Program-made: the position numbers and the translations under genes
Shown here: piece after piece, positions 34,745-43,749 of the stretch
Numbering within the stretch: position 1 is the stretch's first letter
Layout: the number at the start of each line of letters is the position of its first letter
NCBI GenBank assembly: GCA_017443265.1
Contig: JAFSOU010000095.1
Span: forward strand, 1 to 64,000
Direction: 5' to 3'
Length of the DNA: 64,000 bases
Source of the DNA: Bacteroidales bacterium
Lineage (GTDB): Bacteria; Bacteroidota; Bacteroidia; Bacteroidales; P3
The notes under the pieces: model-generated
The model's database searches: none
What the model was told of the DNA's origin: nothing
The model's input: the letters and a program-made list of their open reading frames with translations, nothing else

Positions 34745-35656
34745 ATGACCAAAGACCTGATACGCAAATATATATGGCTTATCGACCATATCCAAAAAGA
34801 AGGCGTGGAGGGCGTTACCTACGCCGACATCGCGCAGAGATGGAAAGAATACACCGGAACGCCGTACGCCAAACGCACGTTCCACAACCATATCAACGCT
34901 GTTTACGAACTTTTCGGCATCGAAATAAAATGCCTCAAAGGCAAAAACCTGAACAGGTACTACATAAGCGACAACAGCGACTTTAAAGACATTTCGGGTT
35001 TTAAAAACTGGCTGCTCGACGCCATGTCGCTGAGCTGCGCGCTGGAGGTGAAAGAGCCGCTGAAAAAACGCATTCTGCTGGAGGAAGTGCCATCGGGACG
35101 CGAAAACCTTACGGACATACTGGAGGCCATGGGCAACGGCAAAACATTGACATTCACCTACAAAGCCTTTTGGATGGACGGCGACAAGGAATCGACGTTC
35201 TACAACGTGGAGCCATACGCGCTAAAGATGTTCAAACGGCGCTGGTATCTGCTGGCCAAATACGGCGACGGCCCGCTCAAGACCTACGCCCTCGACCGCA
35301 TGAGCAATATCGACGAGGAGTTCAACAATTTCACCCCTCCCGAAGATTTCGACGCCGAGGAGTTTTTCAGCACCTGTTTCGGCATTATCAGCGACCAAAA
35401 AGTGGAACCGGAAATAATATACCTGAAGGTGGACGACTTTCAGGCCAAATACCTGCGGTCGCTGCCCCTGCACCACTCGCAGAAAGAGGTGGAACAAACC
35501 AATGATTACACGGTGTTCAGCTATTACCTGCGCCCGTCGTTCGATTTTGTGCAGGAGATATTGCACCACGGCGATACTATGGAAGTGCTCAAGCCCGAGA
35601 GCCTGCGCGCAGAGGTAGCACGCATCGCCAGAGTGATGGCGGAGAGAAACTCTTGA
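34745..35656 (+). CDS. WYL-domain transcriptional regulator
   Basis: 303 aa. N-terminal winged helix (YADIAQRWKEYTGTPYAKRTFHNHINAV, about 24-53), then a WYL domain (LTFTYKAFW, VEPYALKMFKRRWYLLAKY near residues 158-172) and a C-terminal WCX-like extension (HHSQKEVEQTNDYTVF). WYL regulators such as BrxR and CapW sense a ligand and bind inverted repeats in front of phage-defence operons. This gene carries the same palindrome in its own promoter as nine other transcription units nearby, so it is the likely regulator of that regulon. Whether it activates or represses is not decided by sequence. Confidence 0.9.
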   Translation: MTKDLIRKYIWLIDHIQKEGVEGVTYADIAQRWKEYTGTPYAKRTFHNHINAVYELFGIEIKCLKGKNLNRYYISDNSDFKDISGFKNWLLDAMSLSCALEVKEPLKKRILLEEVPSGRENLTDILEAMGNGKTLTFTYKAFWMDGDKESTFYNVEPYALKMFKRRWYLLAKYGDGPLKTYALDRMSNIDEEFNNFTPPEDFDAEEFFSTCFGIISDQKVEPEIIYLKVDDFQAKYLRSLPLHHSQKEVEQTNDYTVFSYYLRPSFDFVQEILHHGDTMEVLKPESLRAEVARIARVMAERNS

Positions 35657-35689
35657 CAGTTCGGAAGTCAGAGTTCGGAATTTTTCTCC

Positions 35690-35830
35690 TGCTCGCTGGC
35701 GCTCGCGAGATCTTGTAAATCTTGTTGATTATTTTGTTCTCCTTTTCGCCGTTGGCGAAAGAAATCTTTTTAATCTTGTAAATGAAGAAAGGTCCAATGG
35801 CCCTTTCGACAGCCCGAAGGGCGGAGAACA
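35690..35830. repeat. Dispersed repeats
   Basis: CTCCTGCTCGCTGGCGCTCG with GAGATCTTGTAAATCTTGTT, then an AAAGGTCCAATGGCCCTTT hairpin with CCCGAAGGGCGGAGAA, also seen at the end of the 206-aa gene near 49750. Confidence 0.65.
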
Positions 35831-36148
35831 CATTCGCTTAGCTCACATTTTTGAATCTCGGGTGGCCTCCCCTACAGTTTTTCCAGCCAGTGGGAGTCAT
35901 TACACAAAATATGTTACATAAAATATGTAATCGCAAAAACACCTTTGTTTATGTGGGTTTGCGAGAGGGAAAGTGTAGCGGTTGGGGGCATAAAAAAGGC
36001 GGAGCCAAGGCTAAGCCCCAAAGGAGGTAATCAACACGCAACTATTTTCATCGGTTTTAGAGCTTTCAAAAAAACAAGTTTTCCGCTTACTAGTCTCTCC
36101 CCGAAAAGGGTTTTTTCCAAACGATGGCACAGGACGTTTAACTTCAAA
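35831..36148. other. Intergenic region, no gene recognised
   Basis: About 320 bp with a partial inverted repeat ATATGTTACATAAAATATGTAA near 35908 and no convincing coding frame. Confidence 0.4.
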
Positions 36149-36246
36149 TTTTGCGGAAACAATAATTTTTTGCAAAAAAGATTTTGCGGAAACAATAATA
36201 TTTTGCAAAATAAATTTTGCGGAAATAAAAAAAAGTCGTATCTTTG
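36149..36246 (+). promoter_or_regulatory. 33-bp iteron array and promoter of the AAA_14 gene
   Basis: TTTTGCGGAAA starts at 36149, 36182 and 36215, a period of exactly 33 bp (three helical turns); each of the first two units also contains TTTTGCAAAA. The array ends 5 bp before TATCTTTG (36239-36246). Likely a regulator- or self-binding array for the ATPase gene that follows. Confidence 0.75.
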
Positions 36247-36271
36247 CACTCGCATCCAATGATATAACAAT

Positions 36272-37594
36272 ATGCATTTCAAAAGAAAAATATACGATGA
36301 AATGCTCCGCTGGAAACGAGAAAAGGGCGGGAAAACCGCTTTGCTCATAAAAGGAGCCCGTCGCGTTGGAAAGACGACCATTGTGAAAGAGTTCGCACAA
36401 AGGGAGTACGACTCTTACATTTTCATAGACTTTTCGAACGTGTCAAAAAACATCAGTTCGTTATTCGACGACATGAGCGATTTGAACTACTTCTTTCTTC
36501 ATTTGCAGACAGAAACGGGAGTTGTGCTTCACAAAAGGCGTTCTGTCATTGTTTTTGACGAAGTCCAACTAAAGCCATTGGCAAGGCAGTCCATCAAACA
36601 CCTTGTGGCCGACGGCCGTTACGATTATATCGAAACAGGTTCGTTGCTCACTCTGAAGAAAAATGTAAAAGACATTGTTATCCCGAGCGAAGAGACTCGA
36701 CTCACAATGCATCCACTTGATTTCGAGGAATTTCTATGGGCGACAGGTAACGAGACGGGCTTGGACTTTATTCGTCTGTTTTTGGATATGAAAAAACCTT
36801 TGGAACAGTCGCACCGCAAAATAATGCGCAACCTTCGTCTTTATCTTCTTGTAGGAGGCATGCCGCAATCCGTCGACACATACCTCTCCAACAACAATTT
36901 TCAAGATGTTGACGAAACAAAACGCGGGATAATATCGCTTTACGACGACGATTTCCGAAAAATAGACACAAGTGGCAAAGCATCGCGATTGTTTTTTAAT
37001 ATTCCAGGACAACTCAACCACAATGCCGCCCGGTACCATATTGGCAGCGTGGTGGGACAAAATAACGAGAACACACAAACGGTAATAGCCGATATGGCAG
37101 ATAGTTTGGTGGTTTCTTTAGCCTACCACGCCAACGATCCAAACGTGGGTATGGGCTTGAGCAAGGACATAAACCTTTACAAAATGTTCCTTTGCGACAC
37201 CGGACTGTTCGTCACCATGGCCTTTTGGGACAAATCTCAAACAGAAAATGTTATATACCAGCAACTTCTGTCGGACAAACTGCCTGCAAACCTTGGCTAC
37301 GTGTACGAAAACCTTGCGGCACAGATGCTGCTAGCCGCTGGCAATCAATTGTATTACTACACATTCCCCGATGGGAACAAGCACAACTACGAGATTGACT
37401 TCATCATTTCACGTGGCAACAAACTATGCCCAATTGAAGTCAAATCCTCCGGCTATCGCACACACAAGTCGTTGGATTTGTTTTGCGAAAAATACTCATC
37501 CCGCATAGGCAACCGCTATCTATTGTACACCAAAGACTTTCAACGCGACGGCCAAACGCTGTGTGTGCCTTTCTATATGGCTGGATTAATATAA
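36272..37594 (+). CDS. AAA_14/DUF4143 family ATPase
   Basis: 440 aa. Walker A GARRVGKTT (28-36), Walker B VIVFDEVQ, GSLLTL sensor segment, and the C-terminal DUF4143 domain with YEIDFIISRGNKLCPIEVKSS, a nuclease-like fold core. Very common, often multi-copy, in Bacteroidetes and archaea; function poorly known. Codon use is mixed. It is a stand-alone unit with its own array promoter and shares a bidirectional terminator with the convergent nuclease gene. Confidence 0.92.
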   Translation: MHFKRKIYDEMLRWKREKGGKTALLIKGARRVGKTTIVKEFAQREYDSYIFIDFSNVSKNISSLFDDMSDLNYFFLHLQTETGVVLHKRRSVIVFDEVQLKPLARQSIKHLVADGRYDYIETGSLLTLKKNVKDIVIPSEETRLTMHPLDFEEFLWATGNETGLDFIRLFLDMKKPLEQSHRKIMRNLRLYLLVGGMPQSVDTYLSNNNFQDVDETKRGIISLYDDDFRKIDTSGKASRLFFNIPGQLNHNAARYHIGSVVGQNNENTQTVIADMADSLVVSLAYHANDPNVGMGLSKDINLYKMFLCDTGLFVTMAFWDKSQTENVIYQQLLSDKLPANLGYVYENLAAQMLLAAGNQLYYYTFPDGNKHNYEIDFIISRGNKLCPIEVKSSGYRTHKSLDLFCEKYSSRIGNRYLLYTKDFQRDGQTLCVPFYMAGLI

Positions 37595-37679
37595 ATTCAC
37601 CTATTCCTGCACTTTAACTATTATTTATGGCAAAACGGCTGAAAAGTGTTTTTCAAAAAATAAGTATCAGAAGAAAAAC

Positions 37680-37704
37680 AAGGCGGAGCCGAAGCTCCGC
37701 CTTT
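37680..37704. terminator. Bidirectional intrinsic terminator
   Basis: Stem GGCGGAGC / GCTCCGCC, loop CGAA, A-tract on one side and T-tract on the other, between convergent genes ending at 37594 and 37714. Confidence 0.85.
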
Positions 37705-37713
37705 ATTATAAAT

Positions 37714-38751
37714 TTATTCGATTAACCATTTCAATTTACTGAAAAAATTAGCAATTTGTTTAGTAATAGATGGTATTGAACCGATTAGTTTATTCAAATC
37801 ATTGTCTTCCAAGAAAAAGATAACAATTTCACACTCTTTTACTCCTTTATTTGTAACATTACCAACGATTAAATTAGAAATTTCCGGAAAAGTAGCAATC
37901 TTTTGTCTCAAGCTATCTCGATGTTTCATTTTTAATTTTTTCTCATATTCATTTTTAGGCTCTGAATAGAGATTTAATCTAATATAAAATTTATCAGAGC
38001 GAATGTCAACTCTCCAAAACAATTTTTCCCAATAACTACCTCCATCATATTCTTTTTCTTTTATATCAATTTGGGTCCAAGGTCTACCATAACTAGTACC
38101 GTTACGTATTTCTAAATAATCACAATTCTGTTCATCCATTTCACGAACTATGATATCACAAAGATATTTTTGCGCTTCATCTCCCCACAGAATAGAGTAA
38201 TCTTGTTCTTTAAACAATTTGTTGTGGAAACTATTGTTTAAATTAATAAATGATTCATTTATATATTCATAGTACATTTGTATAATTGGGTGTAGAGTAA
38301 CGCAACCCTTAATGGCCGATGAAATCATTTTTGCTGTAACAATATCGTATCCCAATTCAGATACATATTGTTTTTCTTCTACATTAATGTACGCTAGTTT
38401 AAGGTATAAGTATCGATAACAATTTGGAAATTTGTTTTTATAGTCCTCTAATTGAGTGCCGTGATAAGAACTTCTTGTCTTGTCTTCAAATAAAACAACT
38501 TGTTCTGATTCATCATCACTAAAAATGAAACTAAGAAATACGTCAACGTTGTTTTTTTGTCTCTCCAAACTTATTTTACTAACAGGTCTCCCCCTGTCTT
38601 CCTCTTTCAATACAATATTGTCAAATAACTCTTGTTTTGCAGTTTCATACCTATTATCAGAATCAAGAAAGTAGAAAAGCCAAACAATAAAAGCATCTGT
38701 ACTCAACTCTTTCGTTGCATGATAAAAAATGTTTGTATTTGTATTCTTCAT
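37714..38751 (-). CDS. PD-(D/E)XK nuclease superfamily-like protein
   Basis: 345 aa, AT-rich. The N-terminal half has VDVFLSFIF and QVVLFEDKTRSSYHGTQLEDY, consistent with the D...ExK catalytic core of PD-(D/E)XK nucleases. The start STDAFIVWLFYFL is typical of this subgroup, seen in Bacteroidetes defence islands. It has the shared restriction-gene leader (38791-38850). It lies directly downstream of McrBC and could be part of that module or independent. Confidence 0.75.
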   Translation of the reverse strand: MKNTNTNIFYHATKELSTDAFIVWLFYFLDSDNRYETAKQELFDNIVLKEEDRGRPVSKISLERQKNNVDVFLSFIFSDDESEQVVLFEDKTRSSYHGTQLEDYKNKFPNCYRYLYLKLAYINVEEKQYVSELGYDIVTAKMISSAIKGCVTLHPIIQMYYEYINESFINLNNSFHNKLFKEQDYSILWGDEAQKYLCDIIVREMDEQNCDYLEIRNGTSYGRPWTQIDIKEKEYDGGSYWEKLFWRVDIRSDKFYIRLNLYSEPKNEYEKKLKMKHRDSLRQKIATFPEISNLIVGNVTNKGVKECEIVIFFLEDNDLNKLIGSIPSITKQIANFFSKLKWLIE

Positions 38752-38790
38752 TTTTTACAAAGGACTTCTAATTAAACTTGTTTTTTCCTC

Positions 38791-38850
38791 GCCCCCCTTC
38801 CCTGCCGAAGTCTATTAAACAGTGTCGGGTGAAACGATTTTGCAAAGTTA
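38791..38850 (-). promoter_or_regulatory. Shared restriction-gene leader, copy 3
   Basis: Minus strand: TAACTTTG (38843-38850), then CGTTTCACCCGACACTG and TTTAATAGACTTCGGCAGGG. The CCCGACAC core also occurs in the microprotein leaders. Confidence 0.7.
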
Positions 38851-38942
38851 CATTTTTTATTTTATTTCTCCAAATATTTTTTGCCGTGCATTATATATAT
38901 ATATCAATGAGTTACAAAATTCAACATCATTTGAAACATCTT

Positions 38943-38968
38943 AAAAAAGGCGGGGACGAGGCTCCGCC
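38943..38968 (-). terminator. Terminator after mcrC
   Basis: GGCGGAGCC / GGGGACG-type stem followed on the minus strand by TTTTTT, 8 bp past the mcrC stop codon. Confidence 0.6.
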
Positions 38969-38975
38969 GGGAAAT

Positions 38976-40340
38976 CTAAGAGGTCACTTGGTCATCCTCC
39001 TTCTCGAAAGGATTATTGGATATTCCTATTAACCTTTTTTCGCTTTTTTCAATCCCTTCTACAAAATTTGTCCATACCCATGAGTTGTCATTGACATCAA
39101 TCGGTTTTTGAGGCACATAAAAAGGAATAATGTGCATAAAACCTCCATATCCTACTAATTTATAATGCATTGGGTCATCCATGCTCTCATAAGGGAAAAC
39201 ATAACCTCCGTGACGAGCCTTTTTGCAATACATATAAGTAACAACCTGATACAAATCTTCACGCCCCACACCGTTATTCAAGTGTTTATATTTGGCATCA
39301 AGGATGAAATCGTCTTTCCAAAAGTCGGGATAAAGCCGACGACTATTTTTGCCGATTGCATCATCACCAGATTTATTTTCAAACATTCGAAAACCATCTA
39401 TTTGATTTTTATTTTGAGGGTGATTGAACTCCAAAGGTCTTAATATCGTATTCAAATACTCCTCCCAAAGCCAAGCCCCATCGAACAAAACACCATAAAC
39501 CTTGTCTTTCTCCTGTCCGTATTTGAGGGATTCGTGGCGGAGAATACGCAGACAGAGGTTTTGCAGCTCCGTGTATGCCGAAAAATAAGGATGGCGAACC
39601 GGACGCAAATTCTGGTTGATGACTTTCATACGTTCCCGAACGTTGTACGATTGTGTGGCAAGATTTATTTGCATCACACAATTCTTGGTTTCCGGGTCGT
39701 TGTTCAGAATATTTGCGCCAAACTCTTTGGTACGTATGTATTCGATTGTATGACGCACCAGCTGAGTAACCTCGTTGTCGTAGCTGTGTTCACGAGTGGA
39801 ATAAGCAACGGTTCCTCGGAAAGGAATATTTTCGCGGATATGCCGATTTACGTCAATCGGTCCCCGAATGTTGGCATCGTTGTATTCAAATCTTCTGTAT
39901 TTTTTGAACAGTCCCTGTGCAAGTGCCTTCTTCAAGAAGTGAGGGAACAGGTAAAGAAGAAAATCGAAAATGTCCTCTTGTCGGGTGGTGTGTTTTATAT
40001 CGAACAAATTGATAGAAAACACTTTCTGGAGCATATAATGAAGGAAATAGTCGTCCCCGTCCTCTTTGGCAAAACGCGATTTGATGTCCAATTGCGTGTC
40101 ATTCACTCCAACAAAGCCCATAATGTTTCCCGTGGAGATTTCATCATTACGCATAGAGATAATACAGTTCTCACTGATTTCATCGCCATAACGGTGCAAA
40201 TCTCTTGGGAACACCAAAAGATTGGGGTTGTCTTCTAAAGAGAGTTCGCCAATTTTTATGTCGGCAATTTTCAACAAATTTGCCTTGTCCGAATCAGGGA
40301 CCTTACTCCTGCTGTTGTCCGTTATCTGAATCAGACTCAT
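38976..40340 (-). CDS. mcrC: McrC-like 5-methylcytosine restriction subunit
   Basis: 454 aa. McrC family: N-terminal beta-rich part, central helical region (DYFLHYMLQKVFSINLFD), and the PD-(D/E)XK nuclease core near the C-terminus, LYPDFWKDDFILDAKYKH, with Asp and Lys of the active site. McrC is the nuclease that McrB recruits to modified DNA. The start overlaps the end of mcrB by 38 bp; a shorter start is possible. Followed by a terminator. Confidence 0.92.
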   Translation of the reverse strand: MSLIQITDNSRSKVPDSDKANLLKIADIKIGELSLEDNPNLLVFPRDLHRYGDEISENCIISMRNDEISTGNIMGFVGVNDTQLDIKSRFAKEDGDDYFLHYMLQKVFSINLFDIKHTTRQEDIFDFLLYLFPHFLKKALAQGLFKKYRRFEYNDANIRGPIDVNRHIRENIPFRGTVAYSTREHSYDNEVTQLVRHTIEYIRTKEFGANILNNDPETKNCVMQINLATQSYNVRERMKVINQNLRPVRHPYFSAYTELQNLCLRILRHESLKYGQEKDKVYGVLFDGAWLWEEYLNTILRPLEFNHPQNKNQIDGFRMFENKSGDDAIGKNSRRLYPDFWKDDFILDAKYKHLNNGVGREDLYQVVTYMYCKKARHGGYVFPYESMDDPMHYKLVGYGGFMHIIPFYVPQKPIDVNDNSWVWTNFVEGIEKSEKRLIGISNNPFEKEDDQVTS

Positions 40341-42156
40341 TGTCGTAAGCCGCTTTTAGAGTTTTCAATTTTTCTTCCAATTTCTGCATACCTCTAAGAT
40401 ATTCACGAAGAAGTCCTTCAAGATGATTTTTCCACAACTGCTGGAAATTACCGTTGTAGTTTTTCAGTTTTAGAAAATATGCGGGACCAATGTGATAAGC
40501 GGTAGAAAGTCCTTCGATACTCTCAATAGCTTTATTCAGGTTTTTCATACGGTTGATAGCTATTTCCTTTTGTGGCAGTTCATCAAGCATTTCAACTCTA
40601 TCCATAGCTTTGATCTCCTTGAACGCAAACCTGCGGCGAAAAGCAAAATCCATACTCTCCACGCTGCGGTCAATGTCGTTCATGGTACCAATGATATAGA
40701 CGTTTTCGGGAACATAAAAACCTTTTTTGAAAATGTCGCCATCCTCCACGATGTTCTGGTACTGAGTTTGCATGCGCCCCTTTTCGCCACGATACCCTGG
40801 GTCAATGGAAAAGAACAATTCTCCAAAGATTTTTGATATTTCGCCTCGGTTGATTTCGTCGATGATGAAGACGTATTTTTCCACATTTTTATTCTCTTGA
40901 CCAGCTGAATAATCCTTCAACCCCATATTTTTTTTCAAGTAACCAACTATGGCCTTTCTATAGTTATCATGACCACCGCTTGGCACTCCTTTTAATCCGC
41001 GATAAATATTATATAGTTGCTCTTTCGTAAAGAACTTGGAATGTCCTCTTATTTTTTCAGCCATTCCAATTGAGCCATCGCTCGAATACAATCTTTCTGT
41101 TAATCCAGTGCCATAAGAATTTAATTCTATACGAATATTCCTCGCACCGGTCAATAGGGGTATTTCAATATATGGATTATCTTCTAAATGGGCTATTAGT
41201 TTATCCCATACCTCATCAAAATTGTCGCAACCACCTACAAACGTTGATCTGACAGCATTCTTACAAAAGGTTTTAAACACACCGTCCTTTCTTTCAAACC
41301 CAACATTCCCGTCTTCATCTTGCATAGGCCTTAAGCCCTCAACAAAATCTGTGTAGTCGTAAGACGGGTGGAATTGGACGAAACCACATTGTTCGTTGAA
41401 TTTGTTTTCCTCTTCTGGATTCAAATTTTCTTTGATTTCCCCGAAAATCATTTGCTGAGCAATTTGTTTTGCAAGATAGGTTTTACCTGTGCCAGGAGCA
41501 CCGGTGAGGATGAGGTTGTGGTTAGAAATTAAAACATTGACTAATGCCTCAACCTTCTTTGAGTTCTCTTCGTTATTTAAAGCTTTCATATAATTAATCT
41601 TTGTTTCTTTTATTCTTTCATCTAAGTTTTCTTTTAACGCTTTTAATTGTTTTTCACATTGTTTGGGTTGTATGTCAATATTATTTTCTCTCTTAAATTT
41701 TCCCCAATTTCTATTAATATAACCGTTAATATTATCTAGCCCACAATCTACAATTCCAGGCGCTCCTTGACCACCCTGCGACATAAGATTATCATCTTTG
41801 CAAAAAGAATCCCAATCAATCCATGTGACGGGAAATAGAGAATTTGAATAATCAAATTTAGAATCATAACAATAAGTGAATTCATCAGGTATTTCCGCTA
41901 TTCCTTTTATTTGATTTCCTTCTAATGCTAATATTATGTCTCCAGACTTAATCTTTCTGAACAACTGATTAAAAGTATTTTTCCCACCTTGTGAACCATA
42001 AGTTATTCGTGGAAAATATTCTTCAATATCTTCCGATGGATCTAGTAAAAAAGTTAAATCCCCAAACTCACTCCAACCTTGTGCCACAACGTGACGTTGT
42101 TTTAATTCTTCATAGGTTGCATAGTTTGTGTCAACTCCTATTTTTTTTATTCCCAT
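40303..42156 (-). CDS. mcrB: McrB-like AAA+ GTPase with N-terminal EVE-like reader
   Basis: 617 aa. The N-terminal 110 residues (GWSEFGDLTFLLD, IKSGDIILALEGNQIKGIAEI) resemble an EVE/PUA-like modified-base reader. The AAA+ motor has Walker A LTGAPGTGKTY near residue 219, Walker B YVFIIDEINRGEISKIFGEL and the McrB-type GTMNDIDRSVESMDFAFRRRF. The reader domain, not the classical McrB DNA-binding domain, would set which modified base is recognised. AT-rich, operon with mcrC, shared leader at 42206-42265. Confidence 0.92.
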   Translation of the reverse strand: MGIKKIGVDTNYATYEELKQRHVVAQGWSEFGDLTFLLDPSEDIEEYFPRITYGSQGGKNTFNQLFRKIKSGDIILALEGNQIKGIAEIPDEFTYCYDSKFDYSNSLFPVTWIDWDSFCKDDNLMSQGGQGAPGIVDCGLDNINGYINRNWGKFKRENNIDIQPKQCEKQLKALKENLDERIKETKINYMKALNNEENSKKVEALVNVLISNHNLILTGAPGTGKTYLAKQIAQQMIFGEIKENLNPEEENKFNEQCGFVQFHPSYDYTDFVEGLRPMQDEDGNVGFERKDGVFKTFCKNAVRSTFVGGCDNFDEVWDKLIAHLEDNPYIEIPLLTGARNIRIELNSYGTGLTERLYSSDGSIGMAEKIRGHSKFFTKEQLYNIYRGLKGVPSGGHDNYRKAIVGYLKKNMGLKDYSAGQENKNVEKYVFIIDEINRGEISKIFGELFFSIDPGYRGEKGRMQTQYQNIVEDGDIFKKGFYVPENVYIIGTMNDIDRSVESMDFAFRRRFAFKEIKAMDRVEMLDELPQKEIAINRMKNLNKAIESIEGLSTAYHIGPAYFLKLKNYNGNFQQLWKNHLEGLLREYLRGMQKLEEKLKTLKAAYDNESDSDNGQQQE

Positions 42157-42205
42157 TTTGTGTAATATATTAATTAACGACTAAAAACATAAATAAAAAT
42201 TTCGC

Positions 42206-42265
42206 CTATCTTATCCTGCCGAAGTCCATTAAACAGAATCCGAAGAAAACGATTTTGCAAAGTTA
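42206..42265 (-). promoter_or_regulatory. Shared restriction-gene leader, copy 4
   Basis: Minus strand: TAACTTTG (42258-42265), then TCGTTTTCTTCGGATTCTG and TTTAATGGACTTCGGCAGG. It precedes mcrB. Confidence 0.7.
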
Positions 42266-42359
42266 CAAATTATTTTGTAATTTTCAAAGCTTTTTTGCTG
42301 TGCGTTATATATACATATCAACAAGTTACAAAAGGATGATATAGCTTACAATCTCATAA

Positions 42360-42386
42360 AAAAGGCGGGGCCAAGGCTCCGCCTTT
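42360..42386 (-). terminator. Terminator after nuclease copy 2
   Basis: Stem AAAGGCGGGGCC / GGCTCCGCCTTT, 12 bp downstream of the stop codon at 42398. Confidence 0.8.
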
Positions 42387-42397
42387 GGAGAGAAAAT

Positions 42398-43528
42398 CTA
42401 TTTTTCTTTAAAAAAATCGTGTATTATCTTGAAATCATCAAGAATCGCATTCAAATTATCGTTAGTCAAACCAAGTTCTCGGGTGTAATACTTTCTGGCA
42501 TGTTCTTTCTGCAACTCGATTTTTCTACTTAACTCTTTCAGCAATTTCGAATTAGTAATATCCCCGTTTTTCTGTTCCAAACAACAACTAACAGTGTCAA
42601 ACTCATCACTCAGTTCTAAATAAAGAAAATAATTTGACCCGTTTTTACTTAACTCCGTTACCAACGGATACTTTTGGGGATTTTTGTCTTTGAAGGGTTT
42701 TACACCTTTATCACGGTTCCACTCATCAATTTTTGATTTAATCAAATCATAGATATAATTCGGGAAATCATCTAAAAGTTTCTTCGTTTTGTTGTATCCA
42801 TCAGAAACTTTTCCTAGGTCTTTCTCGAATTCTTCATCGAAATAATTTTTCAATTCTTTTTCCATTTTGTCTCCTTTTTTTAATATTTGTAAATAATTGA
42901 TATATTGTTTTAAAGCACTTTCCAAAATAGTTTCGTTCCGGGCAATGCTGATGTTTTTTTCCAACCACGGCAATATGTCGTATAAATATGAAAGATTGCA
43001 AAAACGGGTGGAAAATTCGGTTTTTTGACGTGGGCCGCTCCAAGTGTCAGCACTTGGTTTTTGGTAATATTTTGTCAGATAAACGATATATAGATTGTCC
43101 TTTTTAATACCTTTTTCCTCAACTTTTTCGATGTACCTGTCCAGCTGCCTATCCTGATCAACTGCCCCGCATACCTTATTCTCAACTATTATTGCGTTCT
43201 CTCCGGTTAAAATCAGCACATCTATCCTGTCCTTCTCCTGAGTTATTTCGGGAGATGCAACCATAATTTTCGAAAAATCGCACTCTAACACTTTCTGTTT
43301 ATCTTTTATATACTCCAACAATGAGTCCAGAAAAACATATTTACCTTCTTCTTTATATTGCAGGAGTTTAGCCAATATACGGCTGTGTGCGTTCTCGTTT
43401 ATATGCAACTCCTCAATAATATTGAGATGATAGGGTTGTTTCTTTTTTACTTCCTCTAATTTTTCTGAGTATTCTTTCGCCAACGCTATAATATCAGCAT
43501 ACTTTACATTTTTTTTAATTTTACTCAT
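42398..43528 (-). CDS. PD-(D/E)XK nuclease family protein, tandem copy 2
   Basis: 376 aa. The first 60 residues are almost identical to the neighbour at 43750-44928. The nuclease core reads RIDVLILTGENAIIVENKVCGA (Asp, then ExK), followed by DQDRQLDRYIEKV. This PDDEXK_4-like family is common in defence islands. After the first third the two paralogues diverge strongly (C-terminal parts share little), which suggests selection for different targets or partners. The promoter region, including a -7-like TAACTTTA, was copied with the gene. Confidence 0.88.
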   Translation of the reverse strand: MSKIKKNVKYADIIALAKEYSEKLEEVKKKQPYHLNIIEELHINENAHSRILAKLLQYKEEGKYVFLDSLLEYIKDKQKVLECDFSKIMVASPEITQEKDRIDVLILTGENAIIVENKVCGAVDQDRQLDRYIEKVEEKGIKKDNLYIVYLTKYYQKPSADTWSGPRQKTEFSTRFCNLSYLYDILPWLEKNISIARNETILESALKQYINYLQILKKGDKMEKELKNYFDEEFEKDLGKVSDGYNKTKKLLDDFPNYIYDLIKSKIDEWNRDKGVKPFKDKNPQKYPLVTELSKNGSNYFLYLELSDEFDTVSCCLEQKNGDITNSKLLKELSRKIELQKEHARKYYTRELGLTNDNLNAILDDFKIIHDFFKEK

Positions 43529-43622
43529 TTTGTGGATTTAAATTAGAAATACAATTTTGTAAAGTTACAAAATACCATTAATTTTCAAAACCTTTTTGCC
43601 GTACACTATATATATCAACAAG

Positions 43623-43670
43623 TTACAGTGCCACACCCCAGTTGTCGGCCACGTTTTTTTCGGTGGTGGA
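43623..43670 (-). pseudogene. Duplicated 3' tail of the 167-aa gene
   Basis: Encodes TEKNVADNWGVAL and a stop, the same end as the 167-aa protein at 45024, with about 60 bp of near-identical flanking DNA. It is a remnant that travelled with the tandem duplication of the nuclease gene. Confidence 0.85.
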
Positions 43671-43692
43671 GAGATAAATCTTTTGAATACTT

Positions 43693-43715
43693 AAAGGCTA
43701 GCGGCGCCAGCCTTT
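43693..43715 (-). terminator. Terminator after nuclease copy 1
   Basis: Stem AAAGGCT / AGCCTTT around a GC-rich loop, 35 bp past the stop codon at 43750. Confidence 0.55.
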
Positions 43716-43749
43716 AATTTGTTGACAACTATACAATTATTTTTTTCAA

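Noticed and set aside
36049-36060. GTTTTAGAGCTT resembling the start of a type II CRISPR repeat/tracr anti-repeat
   Set aside because: No repeat array, no cas genes and no second copy; a chance match.
35945-36262. Open frame with repeated FCGNNN peptide
   Set aside because: The peptide repeat is only the translation of the 33-bp promoter array; the -7 box lies inside it.
43680-43740. Possible small gene between the two nuclease paralogues
   Set aside because: The region is the duplicated tail of the 167-aa gene followed by a terminator hairpin.
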